Below, one piece after another: positions 27,192-35,520 of a stretch of DNA of 64,000 bases. The stretch's first letter is position 1. The number at the start of each line of letters is the position of its first letter. The notes beneath the pieces were generated by a model. It had not been told where the DNA came from. It did no database searches and was given only the letters and a program-made list of their open reading frames with translations. Source of the stretch: an uncultured Chitinophaga sp. (GTDB lineage: Bacteria > Bacteroidota > Bacteroidia > Chitinophagales > Chitinophagaceae); the NCBI RefSeq assembly GCF_946479755.1, contig NZ_CAMLHC010000012.1:153258-217257 (forward strand), read 5' to 3'. Both the position numbers and the translations under genes were made by a program.

Positions 27192-27437
27192 ATGACTTTT
27201 ACTGCACATATCAATGTGATGCCACTGAAAGAATTATTGGACCCGCAAGGTAAAGCGGTGATGAGTGGTCTCAAAAACCTTGGCATGGGCCAGGTACAAG
27301 ATGTACGGATTGGAAAGCACATTACCCTGCAAATTGAAGCCGCCAGCAAGGAAGAAGCACATCAGATCGCTGAAAGTGCCTGCCAGAAACTGTTGGCTAA
27401 CCAGGTAATGGAATACTTCGAAGTACAGATACAATAA
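27192..27437 (+). CDS. purS: Phosphoribosylformylglycinamidine synthase subunit PurS
   Basis: An 81-residue protein with the PurS pattern: MTFTAHINVMPLKELLDPQG, then GLKNLGMGQVQDVRIGKHI and a C-terminal EYFEVQIQ strand. PurS bridges PurL and PurQ in the small-subunit form of FGAM synthase in purine synthesis. The gene has its own promoter and is separated from purL/purQ, which are not in the window. The start is fixed by the promoter and by the conserved N-terminus; the upstream frame extension is not protein-like. Confidence 0.88.
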   Translation: MTFTAHINVMPLKELLDPQGKAVMSGLKNLGMGQVQDVRIGKHITLQIEAASKEEAHQIAESACQKLLANQVMEYFEVQIQ

Positions 27438-27446
27438 AAAATCAAC

Positions 27447-27495
27447 TTACGGATTACGGCTAACGGTCATCTGACACGCTAATCGTAATCCGTAA
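27447..27495. repeat. Dispersed inverted repeat, copy 2
   Basis: Arms TTACGGATTACG (27447-27458) and CGTAATCCGTAA (27484-27495), 12 bp, around a 25-base loop. The right arm and flank, CGTAATCCGTAATTTGT, match copy 1 near 26277. It lies between purS and rsmI. Confidence 0.75.
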
Positions 27496-27509
27496 TTTGT
27501 TTACAGCAC

Positions 27510-28178
27510 ATGAAATTATACCTCATTCCATCTCCTATCGGCAACCTCGCCGATATCACCTACCGGGCTGTAAAAGTGCTGGAGGAGGCGGAATTGGTGC
27601 TGGCGGAGGATACCCGCACCTCCGGCGTGCTCCTCAAACACTACCAGATCAATAAACCGGTCACACCCTACCATCAGCATAACGAACACAAGATCGTGCA
27701 GCACCTGCTGCAACAGCTGCAATCCGGCAAAACCATGGCCCTGCTCACCGACGCAGGCACCCCCGGCGTTTCCGACCCCGGATTCCTGCTGGTCCGTGAG
27801 TGTATCCGTGCCGGCGTGCCCGTAGAATGCCTCCCCGGTGCCACGGCTTTTGTGCCAGCACTGGTCAACAGCGGCATTCCCATGAACCGCTTTATTTTTG
27901 AAGGCTTCCTGCCACTCAAAAAAGGCCGCCATACCCTTTTTACCCAACTCAGTACGGAAGAACGCACCTTCGCTTTTTATGAGTCGCCCATGCGGCTGGT
28001 AAAAACACTGGCCGATCTGATCCAGTACCTCGGACCCGACCGTCAATGCTGCGTTAGCCGCGAACTCACCAAAATGTTCGAGGAAAACAAACGTGGCACC
28101 CTCCGGGAAGTGCATGACTACTTCCTCGAAAAAGGAGTGAAAGGCGAAATCGTAGTCGTGGTACAGGGCGCTGACTGA
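27510..28178 (+). CDS. rsmI: 16S rRNA (cytidine(1402)-2'-O)-methyltransferase
   Basis: 222 residues of the tetrapyrrole-methylase fold that 2'-O-methylates C1402 of 16S rRNA. Family motifs are clear: LYLIPSPIGNLADITYRA, AEDTRTSGVLL, TDAGTPGVSDPG (SAM binding) and LPGATAFVPALVNSG. Compared with E. coli RsmI (about 286 residues) it lacks the C-terminal extension but ends naturally after GEIVVVVQG, so I regard it as complete. It follows a dispersed repeat and probably starts its own transcript. Confidence 0.93.
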   Translation: MKLYLIPSPIGNLADITYRAVKVLEEAELVLAEDTRTSGVLLKHYQINKPVTPYHQHNEHKIVQHLLQQLQSGKTMALLTDAGTPGVSDPGFLLVRECIRAGVPVECLPGATAFVPALVNSGIPMNRFIFEGFLPLKKGRHTLFTQLSTEERTFAFYESPMRLVKTLADLIQYLGPDRQCCVSRELTKMFEENKRGTLREVHDYFLEKGVKGEIVVVVQGAD

Positions 28179-28322
28179 CCCATCTCTCCATATCCAAAGC
28201 ATTATTTCCCCACAACAACCGCCCATACAGGCCGGAAGCCTCCTGGTGTATATTTTGGCCGATTTTACGGGATACCTATCGTGAATTGTTTATTTTAGCC
28301 ACGGAATCTAAACTAAAACTGA

Positions 28323-30209
28323 ATGAAGCACGGGGTATTAGGAAGCTGCCTCGCCCTTACCATGATGACGGGCAGCTGGTTACAACTAAATGCACAGTCA
28401 GACCGCTGGCAACAAAGGGTAAAGTATACGATGGACGTGGCGATGGACGCTCCCGCCAACAAGCTGACCGGTAAACAACACCTGGAGTATTTCAATAACT
28501 CCCCGGACACACTGAAGAAAGTCTTTTATCACCTGTACTGGAACGCATTTCAGCCGGGAAGCATGATGGACGTGCGCAGCCGCGAGCTGGGCAAAATCGT
28601 GCTCGGGAAAGACAAAAATGGTAATCCCCGCCAGGACTGGGATGGCCGCGTGCGCGACCGCATCTCCAAACTGAAACAGGATGAAATAGGCTACCAGAAA
28701 ATCATCTCCCTGAAAAGAGATGGTAAAACACAGGACTTTAAAGTGGTGGAAACCATCCTCGAAGTGCCGCTGGACAAACCCATCCTGCCCCATTCCAAAG
28801 CCGTGTTCGACATGGAATTTGAAGCGCAGGTGCCCGTACAGATCCGCAGAAGCGGCCGTCACAACGCCGAAGGCGTGGACTTCTCCATGTCACAGTGGTA
28901 TCCTAAAATGTGCGAATACGACTATGAAGGCTGGCATCCCACGCCTTATATCGCCCGTGAGTTCTACGGCATATGGGGCGATTATGACGTGAAAATCACC
29001 ATCGATAAAAAGTACGTGCTGGGCGGTACCGGTTACCTCCAGAACCCCAACCAGATCGGGCACGGCTACGAAGCACCGGGCGCTAAAGTAAACCGCCCCG
29101 CCGGCAACAACCTGACCTGGCATTTTGTGGCGCCCAACGTACACGATTTCGTGTGGGCGGCGGATCCGGACTACAAGCACATCACACAGAAAGTGGATGG
29201 CTTCACGGCGCATTTCTTCTACATAGAAAACGACGCTACCCGCGAATCATGGCCACAACTGGCGAAGATGGTCCCGGTAGCCTATAACTATATCAAAACA
29301 CATTACGGCGCTTATCCTTACCAGCAGTACTCCTTTATACAGGGCGGCGACGGCGGTATGGAATACCCCATGGCCACGCTGATACAGGGCAACCGTAACA
29401 TCGCTGCGCTCTATAACCTGGCGCTGCACGAATGGATGCACAGCTGGTACCAGGGTATGCTGGCTACCAATGAAAGCCTTTATCCTTGGATGGATGAAGG
29501 TTTTACAACGTTTGCGGAAGATGCTACCTACCACAATACCATCGATTCCCTGAAAGGGAAAAATCCGCACGAAGGCTCGTATGACGGCTATTTCGCGCTC
29601 GTCAGAAGCCCGTTTGAAGAACCCGCTTCCACCCACGCAGACCACTTCAACAGCAACTACGGCTACAGCCTTACGGCTTATTCCAAAGGCGCCGTGTTCC
29701 TGGAACAGCTGGGCTACGTGATCGGTAAAGACAACCGCGATGCCGGATTGCTGCGCTATTACAACGAATGGCGCTTCAAACATCCGAACGCAAACGATTT
29801 TATCCGTGTAATGGAAAAACAGAGCGGTATCCAGCTGGACTGGTACAAACAATACTTTATCAATTCCACCAAACACATTGATTATGGTATTGACAGCGTA
29901 TACAGCAAAGGCAGCAAAACCGTGGTGCGCCTGCGTCGCGTGGGGCTCTTCCCCATGCCTGTTGACTTTATGGTGACAGATAAGAAAGGTAACCAGGTGA
30001 TGCACTACATTCCACTGTCGCTCATGTTCGGCGAAAAGCCCAACGAGCAGCCGGCCGTAAAACGTGTAGTCGATCCCGTTTGGTACTGGACCAACCTGAC
30101 CTACGAGGTGGAACTGGACCTGCCACTGTCTGACATCAAGGAGCTGGAAATAGATCCCAGCCAGCGTTTGGCAGATATCGACAGAAGTAATAACAAAGCA
30201 GTTTCCTAA
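28323..30209 (+). CDS. M1-family metallopeptidase, exported
   Basis: 628 residues with a signal peptide ending QLNAQ. The zinc-binding motif HEWMH (His369, Glu370, His373) and the third ligand Glu392 in WMDEGFTTFAED give the HExxH-x18-E spacing of gluzincins. The exopeptidase loop is GGDGGMEYPM, a variant of GxMEN. The N-terminal beta-saddle domain includes YTMDVAMDAPANKLTGKQH. It probably trims peptides in the periplasm or at the surface. A terminator follows. The 144-bp gap upstream contains nothing recognisable. Confidence 0.9.
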   Translation: MKHGVLGSCLALTMMTGSWLQLNAQSDRWQQRVKYTMDVAMDAPANKLTGKQHLEYFNNSPDTLKKVFYHLYWNAFQPGSMMDVRSRELGKIVLGKDKNGNPRQDWDGRVRDRISKLKQDEIGYQKIISLKRDGKTQDFKVVETILEVPLDKPILPHSKAVFDMEFEAQVPVQIRRSGRHNAEGVDFSMSQWYPKMCEYDYEGWHPTPYIAREFYGIWGDYDVKITIDKKYVLGGTGYLQNPNQIGHGYEAPGAKVNRPAGNNLTWHFVAPNVHDFVWAADPDYKHITQKVDGFTAHFFYIENDATRESWPQLAKMVPVAYNYIKTHYGAYPYQQYSFIQGGDGGMEYPMATLIQGNRNIAALYNLALHEWMHSWYQGMLATNESLYPWMDEGFTTFAEDATYHNTIDSLKGKNPHEGSYDGYFALVRSPFEEPASTHADHFNSNYGYSLTAYSKGAVFLEQLGYVIGKDNRDAGLLRYYNEWRFKHPNANDFIRVMEKQSGIQLDWYKQYFINSTKHIDYGIDSVYSKGSKTVVRLRRVGLFPMPVDFMVTDKKGNQVMHYIPLSLMFGEKPNEQPAVKRVVDPVWYWTNLTYEVELDLPLSDIKELEIDPSQRLADIDRSNNKAVS

Positions 30210-30230
30210 AACAGGAACTGGTATAATACG

Positions 30231-30276
30231 GCGAAGACCGGAGCGGACAGAACGCCTGCTTTGGTCTTCGCTTTTT
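30231..30276. terminator. Convergent terminator (GCGAAGACC stem)
   Basis: GCGAAGACC pairs with GGTCTTCGC around a 23-base loop and is followed by TTTTT on the plus strand. The T-tract meets the stop codon of the convergent patatin gene. The same stem core recurs at 56281. Confidence 0.7.
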
Positions 30277-31285
30277 AGTTTCCTGCCCCGCCCAGCACCT
30301 GCCTGGCTTTCGCTTCTCCATCAGCGATCATGTTCCTGATGGCGCGGTTAATGAATTCCAGTCCGCCCATCCCGGCCGTTACCGGTGCATCCGGTCGGAT
30401 CACGTGCAGGTTTAATATTTTCTTTCCCCTGAAAGGAGCCGCTTCCGGTATATCAAAACATTCCTGGATGGTGTCTGCTGCCACGCCGGCGGCCTGCAGC
30501 CTGTGTTGTATCGCTTCGAGGTAACGGAGCGAGTGGTTGTATACTGTTGGTACGGCAATGTCTCCGTCAGACATATTAATGGTGCCCCAGTCCATGGTGC
30601 GTTCCAGTACGTCCACCAGGTTTTTGAACTGCATGGGATATTCTTCCTGGGTCACCGGTGTGTGCAATACAACGTAGATATCCGTGGCGCCCCGGTCTAT
30701 GGCAAGTTTTACCGGGGCGTACAAGGGGCCGCCGCCGTCTGTGAGTTGTTGCAGTGGTTGGCCTTCCTCGATAATATCTATCGGCGGCATAAACGCCGGT
30801 TGCATGAAAGAAGCCACCATAGCATCGCGCAGCATGTGTACATCACTGAGCTTTTTTACCGTATACCCGTTGCTGTTAGATTCCCGGTTGGAGAAATAGA
30901 TATTGCGGCCGGTTTGCAGGCTCCTGGTAGCAATATAGAGTTCGCGCGGGGCGGCCATCAGCTGGCGGAAGCGCTCTTCTGTAACGATGGCGTTGACCTT
31001 ATGCAGCAGTGGGATAATGTTGTACAGCGAAAGCTGGTTGTTGGCCAGCCGCTGGATAGCGTGATTGGTGGAAAAGAAATCCTGTGTGACATTGGCGGTA
31101 AAGATCTTTTCCGCCAGTTCTGCGTCGTCGATGGCTGTCAGCAGGGCGATCAGTGAGCCGGTACTGGTACCACAAATGATATCGAATGACTTGTCCGGAT
31201 AATGTTGCTGAAGATACCTGACCACTCCTATGGCGAAGGCGCAACGGGCACCGCCTCCTCCCAATACTAATGCTGTTTTCGTCAT
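30275..31285 (-). CDS. Patatin-like phospholipase family protein
   Basis: 336 residues. The glycine-rich oxyanion motif LGGGGARCAFAIG is followed by the nucleophile elbow GTSTG and the catalytic Asp of a DGG motif in LTDGGGPLYAPVKLA, which together form the Ser-Asp dyad of patatin lipases. No signal peptide is visible, so action on inner-membrane or cytosolic lipids is likely. Substrate unknown. It is transcribed alone and converges on the M1 peptidase gene. Confidence 0.88.
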   Translation of the reverse strand: MTKTALVLGGGGARCAFAIGVVRYLQQHYPDKSFDIICGTSTGSLIALLTAIDDAELAEKIFTANVTQDFFSTNHAIQRLANNQLSLYNIIPLLHKVNAIVTEERFRQLMAAPRELYIATRSLQTGRNIYFSNRESNSNGYTVKKLSDVHMLRDAMVASFMQPAFMPPIDIIEEGQPLQQLTDGGGPLYAPVKLAIDRGATDIYVVLHTPVTQEEYPMQFKNLVDVLERTMDWGTINMSDGDIAVPTVYNHSLRYLEAIQHRLQAAGVAADTIQECFDIPEAAPFRGKKILNLHVIRPDAPVTAGMGGLEFINRAIRNMIADGEAKARQVLGGAGN

Positions 31286-31451
31286 GATGGATTTTTCAAG
31301 AATGATGTACGGTTACTAACTGCTAAAACGGGCAAGGGGTTATGATATGACAATCGGCGGTCATCTCTCAAATTACAAAATCCGGGTAAAAAAAAATCAG
31401 GACGGCGGCGCGGTCCTGATGGCGTGTACAAATAAGTGTTATGCCGGGCGG

Positions 31452-32018
31452 TTAAAATATGAGTTGTTGTAACTGGTTTTCCCAGTTATGGCGCTGCAAT
31501 TCATGGAATTTCAGCTGTTCAAGATGGTGTTCCGTATGATAGGCGGTGAAATACAACATTTCCCGCATAGTGATTTTGCCGAGCAGGGGGTGGGGCAGGC
31601 GATACTTATCAAGATCGTTTTCAGACCATTTCCCGAGATTTTCCAGCAGCCGCTCCTTTTGTTTGAGGAAAGCCTGTATGAGTACGGGGCGCTGGGCGCT
31701 ATAGATAACGCCGGGCAGATAAGTAAGGGTGGATTTGCCTCCGTGGGCCAGCACATTCCGGTAGTCTTCCACCAGCGCTGTATAAGAGCGGGAGGGCTGG
31801 CGGCTGGCGCCGAAGTAGCGCAGCAGTATTTTCGGATAGCCCATGGCGGTAGCTACAGGCCTGGCCGATTTAATGAGATGTTGCAGTTGTTGCCCAGCGG
31901 ACCATTTGCCGTAAGGCGTGGCGGTAAAGCGTTGATCCGGTAATGTCTGTACGAAATCAACAAAATGATCGAAGCTGCTATTTATCTGAGAATGGATCTC
32001 ATGCTGGTTCAGGTACAT
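31452..32018 (-). CDS. DinB-family protein
   Basis: 188 residues of the DinB/YfiT four-helix-bundle metal-binding superfamily. Potential ligands include His53 in QQLQHLIKSARPV and the pair in FTAYHTEHHLEQL. Many members act as bacillithiol- or other thiol-dependent transferases; others are of unknown role. I start at MYLNQHEIH, because an upstream in-frame start would add a charged, non-conserved tail. No partner gene is adjacent. Confidence 0.8.
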   Translation of the reverse strand: MYLNQHEIHSQINSSFDHFVDFVQTLPDQRFTATPYGKWSAGQQLQHLIKSARPVATAMGYPKILLRYFGASRQPSRSYTALVEDYRNVLAHGGKSTLTYLPGVIYSAQRPVLIQAFLKQKERLLENLGKWSENDLDKYRLPHPLLGKITMREMLYFTAYHTEHHLEQLKFHELQRHNWENQLQQLIF

Positions 32019-32216
32019 AGGAAATGATTTAGAGGGTGCGTTAAACACAAAACCGGACGCTTCAAACTAAACTGTTACCCGGGCCATTTGCATTCTTCCT
32101 GAAGTTACGCCGGTTTTGTGACCTGTCCAATAAATTGATAGATATAAAAAGTAATAATATTTATTTTTCAGGTAGCGGAATGGATCATTTGACGTTTTTA
32201 CCTTGCAAAAGTTTAA

Positions 32217-32426
32217 TTATTCCAGCACTTCACACATAAAACCCTGTTTCTGCACAAAATCTATAATAATATTTTCAGTTACCTGGAGGTCCCCAATCCT
32301 GAGCACCCTGTCGCAGTCGTCGAGGTCCACGTGACAGCTGGCCACCTCGAAGCTGGAGGTGATGGCCTGTATCATGGCTTGCTTTTCCTGGTGACTTCTG
32401 ATATTGGTTTTGAAGATGCCTATCAT
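32217..32426 (-). CDS. Small protein with HMA-like fold lacking CxxC
   Basis: 69 residues whose predicted order (strand MIGIFKTNI, helix QEKQAMIQAITSSF, strands around CHVDLDDCDRVLRI, helix ITENI-type IIIDFVQKQGF, strand MCEVLE) fits the ferredoxin-like fold of heavy-metal-associated domains. The metal-binding CxxC of that family is absent; cysteines occur instead in the CHVDLDDC segment. It is the last gene of a three-gene unit led by an ECF sigma factor, 20 bp after its neighbour. I do not recognise a characterised homologue. Assignment to the fold is inference. Confidence 0.6.
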   Translation of the reverse strand: MIGIFKTNIRSHQEKQAMIQAITSSFEVASCHVDLDDCDRVLRIGDLQVTENIIIDFVQKQGFMCEVLE

Positions 32427-32446
32427 AGCGGAATGATTTAGGTGGG

Positions 32447-32845
32447 TTATGCTTCTTTGTTGTCCTGGTTGGCTTCGCGGGGATTGTCTTTCGGGTTGGT
32501 GAATTCCTCTTCGCGCCAGTCGAACCGGCGGGGATCGCAGTAGTTACGGAAGCGTTCCCGCATTTTCTCCCGTTGTTCGGGTGTCATGTTAGCCAGTTTT
32601 TCTTTCCATTCCTTGCGTTGGCGTCCCCATCCGCCGCCCCATTTGGCGCCCCCGGGTTTGTGGCCATGCCAGCCAAACAGCAGTTTACCCAGTACGAGCA
32701 GGCCAAGGGCTTGCCAGTAGGAGATAACGGGGCCGTGGAAAAGTTCTGGTATCAGGTTGTTCCACAACACTTGTGTGAGCAGGATCACGAGGGCAAAGAA
32801 GGTGATGCCTAACAAGATCAATCCTATTTTTTTGATGGGTCGCAT
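32447..32845 (-). CDS. Membrane protein with basic C-terminal tail, in ECF sigma operon
   Basis: 132 residues. Two hydrophobic helices (about 8-28, ILLGITFFALVILLTQVL, and 42-60, YWQALGLLVLGKLLFG) are followed by a Gly/Trp-rich linker (GGAKWGGGWG) and a highly charged tail with MTPEQREKMRERFRN, reminiscent of the LTxxQ motif of Spy/CpxP-type proteins. It begins 17 bp after the sigma-factor gene. A role as a membrane regulator of that sigma factor is possible by position but no anti-sigma domain is recognisable. Confidence 0.7.
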   Translation of the reverse strand: MRPIKKIGLILLGITFFALVILLTQVLWNNLIPELFHGPVISYWQALGLLVLGKLLFGWHGHKPGGAKWGGGWGRQRKEWKEKLANMTPEQREKMRERFRNYCDPRRFDWREEEFTNPKDNPREANQDNKEA

Positions 32846-32862
32846 ATCTTGAATAATTTGAT

Positions 32863-33423
32863 TTAGTTATTAAATAGTTCCTGGTAAAGTTCTGCCAGCC
32901 GTTCCCGCAGATACAGTACTGCATAGCGTTTCCGGGACAACAGTGTATTTACGCCGACGCCTGTTTCTTCGCTCATTTCTTTAAAGGATTTCCCTTCCAG
33001 TTCATGTTGCAGAAAGACCTGTTTTTGTTCCGGCGGCAGTTCGTCGATCGCCTGTGTAATGGCTTCCGATATGATCTTCCGCGTCAGCGGGGTGTCGGCC
33101 TGTAAGTTTTCATCAGCAAGGATTTCCGGCAGGAAAAGGACTTCCTCTCCTTCAATTTCGCGCGTAAAGTCGGTGAAAGGCGTTTCTTTTTTCTTGCGGA
33201 ACCAGTCGGTGATACGGTTGCGCGTCACGGCAAACAGCCATCCGGTGATGGAGTCTATCTGGCTGCCCAGGCGCAGGTATTCGGTAAATTGATACAGTAC
33301 GTCCTGCAATATGTCCTCCGCATCCGACGCGTTGTTGACACGCTGCCGGATGAAGTGCAGTAAACGCTTGCGTTCCTGCTTTACCGTAGCCTGTATGCGG
33401 TCGTTTTGCTCTTGGGCCATCAT
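32863..33423 (-). CDS. ECF-type sigma-70 family RNA polymerase sigma factor
   Basis: About 186 residues. Region 2 includes DAEDILQDVLYQF and WLFAVTRNRITDWFRKKK (core and -10 recognition), and region 4 includes LPPEQKQVFLQHELEGKSFKE with a helix-turn-helix for -35 recognition. A long acidic linker separates them. The frame is open upstream, so the start may instead be the ATG nine codons earlier (MKQLLLTNS). It heads a unit with the membrane protein and the HMA-like protein. No FecR-type anti-sigma factor is adjacent, unlike most SusC-linked ECF systems. Confidence 0.88.
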   Translation of the reverse strand: MMAQEQNDRIQATVKQERKRLLHFIRQRVNNASDAEDILQDVLYQFTEYLRLGSQIDSITGWLFAVTRNRITDWFRKKKETPFTDFTREIEGEEVLFLPEILADENLQADTPLTRKIISEAITQAIDELPPEQKQVFLQHELEGKSFKEMSEETGVGVNTLLSRKRYAVLYLRERLAELYQELFNN

Positions 33424-33543
33424 GCTGTTTGTGAGGAGCAACTGTTTCATCGTAATAAGGAAGACGAAACAGGGAAATCGATATTTTATTTTCCGGGAAA
33501 AAAATATCAGGGGCAACAAAACCGGCATCCATGGCGGTTATCC

Positions 33544-34173
33544 TCAGCTCTTCACCATCACGATGTATTTTTCCTTAAAGCTTTCTTCCGGAAAAATCTC
33601 GTAAAGCTCCAGCAACCGCGGTTTAACGCCGCTTTCGGAGATTTCCTGCGCCAGGTCGCCGCCTTTCAGGCAGATCAGTCCTTTTTCGAACTGTTTGCCG
33701 GGCACGGCCGATTTTTTCAGGAGAGGTTTGCTCCACCGCCAGAGGTCGGCCAGCGGGGCTACCGCCCTTGATACAACGATATCGAATTTACGGTTTTTAA
33801 TTTCTTCCACGCGGGTATGCGCGCTGGTAACGTTTTTCAGGCCGAGCGCTTCGGAAACGCCCTGTACCACCTTGATTTTTTTGCCGATGGAGTCTACCAG
33901 GTGGAACTGTACTTCCGGGAAAAAGATGGCCAGCGGGATACCGGGGAAGCCACCTCCCGTGCCCAGGTCCAGTATCTGGGTGCCCGGCTGGAAATCTGCA
34001 ATGGCCGCTATGCTCAGGGAATGCAGCACATGCCGCTCATACAGGGAGTCAATGTCTTTCCGGGAGATGACGTTGATCTTTCCGTTCCATTCCTCATATA
34101 ATCCTTTCAGGGCTTCCAACTGTTGCAACTGGGCAGGCGTAAAATCACTGAAGTACTTTAATACAATTTCCAT
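33544..34173 (-). CDS. rsmG: 16S rRNA (guanine(527)-N7)-methyltransferase
   Basis: 209 residues of the RsmG/GidB family. Typical parts are LYEEWNGKINVISRKDIDSL, ERHVLHSLSIA, the SAM loop ILDLGTGGGFPGIPLAI, and DIVVSRAVAPL. It methylates N7 of G527 in 16S rRNA; loss gives low-level streptomycin resistance in other bacteria. A -7 box ends four bases before the ATG, suggesting a very short leader. It is separated from the glycosyltransferase gene by a terminator. Confidence 0.94.
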   Translation of the reverse strand: MEIVLKYFSDFTPAQLQQLEALKGLYEEWNGKINVISRKDIDSLYERHVLHSLSIAAIADFQPGTQILDLGTGGGFPGIPLAIFFPEVQFHLVDSIGKKIKVVQGVSEALGLKNVTSAHTRVEEIKNRKFDIVVSRAVAPLADLWRWSKPLLKKSAVPGKQFEKGLICLKGGDLAQEISESGVKPRLLELYEIFPEESFKEKYIVMVKS

Positions 34174-34177
34174 GGCG

Positions 34178-34185
34178 CAAAAGTA
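34178..34185 (-). promoter_or_regulatory. -7 box (TACTTTTG) next to the rsmG start
   Basis: Exact TAnnTTTG followed by CGCC and the rsmG ATG. As at folD, the predicted transcript would be nearly leaderless. Confidence 0.4.
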
Positions 34186-34209
34186 AAGAATTGGCCTTTA
34201 TAAAACGAC

Positions 34210-34234
34210 GAATGGCGGAGTATCTCCGCCATTC
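34210..34234 (-). terminator. Terminator after the glycosyltransferase gene
   Basis: GAATGGCGGAG and CTCCGCCATTC, 11-bp perfect arms with a three-base loop, 23 bp past the stop. The minus-strand tail is GTCGTTTTATAAAG. Confidence 0.65.
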
Positions 34235-34257
34235 TGTTATCTTTTCAGGCAGATGAC

Positions 34258-35394
34258 CTACCATTTGTTTTTAGACCTGAACATCAGTGCCGGTGTGAAT
34301 ATGATGTAATACAGCACCATAAAAATGTCCATCAGCCAGCTGAACTTGAAAAGATCGCTCTCGTCGAGCCGGCGCATGGCCGAGTAGGTGATAATGGACT
34401 GTATCAGCACTTTGCCTGCGAAGATGCCCAGCACATACCACAGGATGGGCGGCGGGAAAAACAGCGCGAAGATCAGGGCCGGATAAAACAGGAAATGCGT
34501 CAGGGAAAACAGGCCCAGCACAAACTTATGCCCGAAGCGGTAGTGTTTGCCGGTGGACATATGCCTGGTTTTTTGCCTGAACCAGCTTTTCCAGCTCAAC
34601 TTAGGCTCGGAGTAGGTAAAGGCCTGCTTGTCGATCACCACCCCCACGTTTTTACGGTTAGCGGCGGAATTGACGAACAGGTCATCGTCGCCGCTGGCGA
34701 GATGCTGATGGCTGGTGAAACCTTTGTGCCGGAAAAACAGCTCTCTTTTGTAGGCCAGGTTGCGGCCCACACCCATATAAGGCATACCGCTCATGGCAAA
34801 AGAGAGGTGTTGCAGGGCGCTGAAGAAGGTTTCGTAGCGGATCACCTTGTTGAGGAAGCCCGGTTTTTTATGGTAAGCGCCGTAACCCAGCACTATTTCC
34901 TTCTCATCCTCAAACCCCTGGCTCATTAGCGTGAGCCAGTAGGTGCTGCCCGGCTTACAATCGGCGTCCGTCAGCAGTACATTGTCATACTGGGCGCCTT
35001 TCAGGCCGATAGACAGCGGATATTTTTTCCCGGGGATAAATTTAGCGGCTTGTTTGATTTCAATATGCCGGTAGTGCGGATAGCCCGGCTCTATGGAGCG
35101 GAGATAATATTTGGTATCGTCTTCAGAGTTGTCGTTGACCACTATCACCTCGTATTCCGGTTTATGGTGCACATGATAACGCTGCTGTAATACGCCCGGC
35201 AGATTTTTCTGCAGGTTCAGTTCTTCGTCCTTGGCACAGATGATCACGGAAAAAGGGCCGCCAGGCGCCTGGTCCAGGTCAAACTTACGACGATAAAAAG
35301 CTACCCGGGAAAAGACAAACAGATAATAGATCGTCTGAATTCCTGCTACGGTAGCGAAAAAGTATAAGGCAATTTCACCCAGATTGTCAAGCAT
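34258..35394 (-). CDS. Membrane-bound family 2 glycosyltransferase
   Basis: 378 residues. One N-terminal transmembrane helix (about 5-27), a GT-A catalytic domain with FSVIICAKDEE, VIVVNDNSEDDT and the metal-binding TDADCKPG, an acceptor motif GDDDLF, and RQKTRHMST in place of the processive QxxRW motif. Three or four C-terminal helices follow. The layout resembles processive or lipid-linked beta-glycosyltransferases. Acceptor and sugar are unknown. It is divergent from tgt. Confidence 0.88.
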   Translation of the reverse strand: MLDNLGEIALYFFATVAGIQTIYYLFVFSRVAFYRRKFDLDQAPGGPFSVIICAKDEELNLQKNLPGVLQQRYHVHHKPEYEVIVVNDNSEDDTKYYLRSIEPGYPHYRHIEIKQAAKFIPGKKYPLSIGLKGAQYDNVLLTDADCKPGSTYWLTLMSQGFEDEKEIVLGYGAYHKKPGFLNKVIRYETFFSALQHLSFAMSGMPYMGVGRNLAYKRELFFRHKGFTSHQHLASGDDDLFVNSAANRKNVGVVIDKQAFTYSEPKLSWKSWFRQKTRHMSTGKHYRFGHKFVLGLFSLTHFLFYPALIFALFFPPPILWYVLGIFAGKVLIQSIITYSAMRRLDESDLFKFSWLMDIFMVLYYIIFTPALMFRSKNKW

Positions 35395-35402
35395 AATGCT
35401 GG

Positions 35403-35410
35403 CAAAAATA
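35403..35410 (-). promoter_or_regulatory. -7 box (TATTTTTG) of the glycosyltransferase gene
   Basis: Exact TAnnTTTG followed by C, 8 bp before the ATG. A TTTA at about the -33 distance (near 35429) is a one-base mismatch to TTTG. Confidence 0.4.
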
Positions 35411-35520
35411 TAATATTTTTATTATCTGTAAAATAATAAAAAATCCTGCTTCGAAGGATAAAATCCCCAAATGATAAAATAGCCAAATAATACGATCTTT
35501 GCACGCTGAAATTAAGAGCC

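Noticed and set aside
27510..28178. Truncation of rsmI
   Set aside because: The protein lacks only the E. coli-type C-terminal extension and ends after a complete methylase fold.
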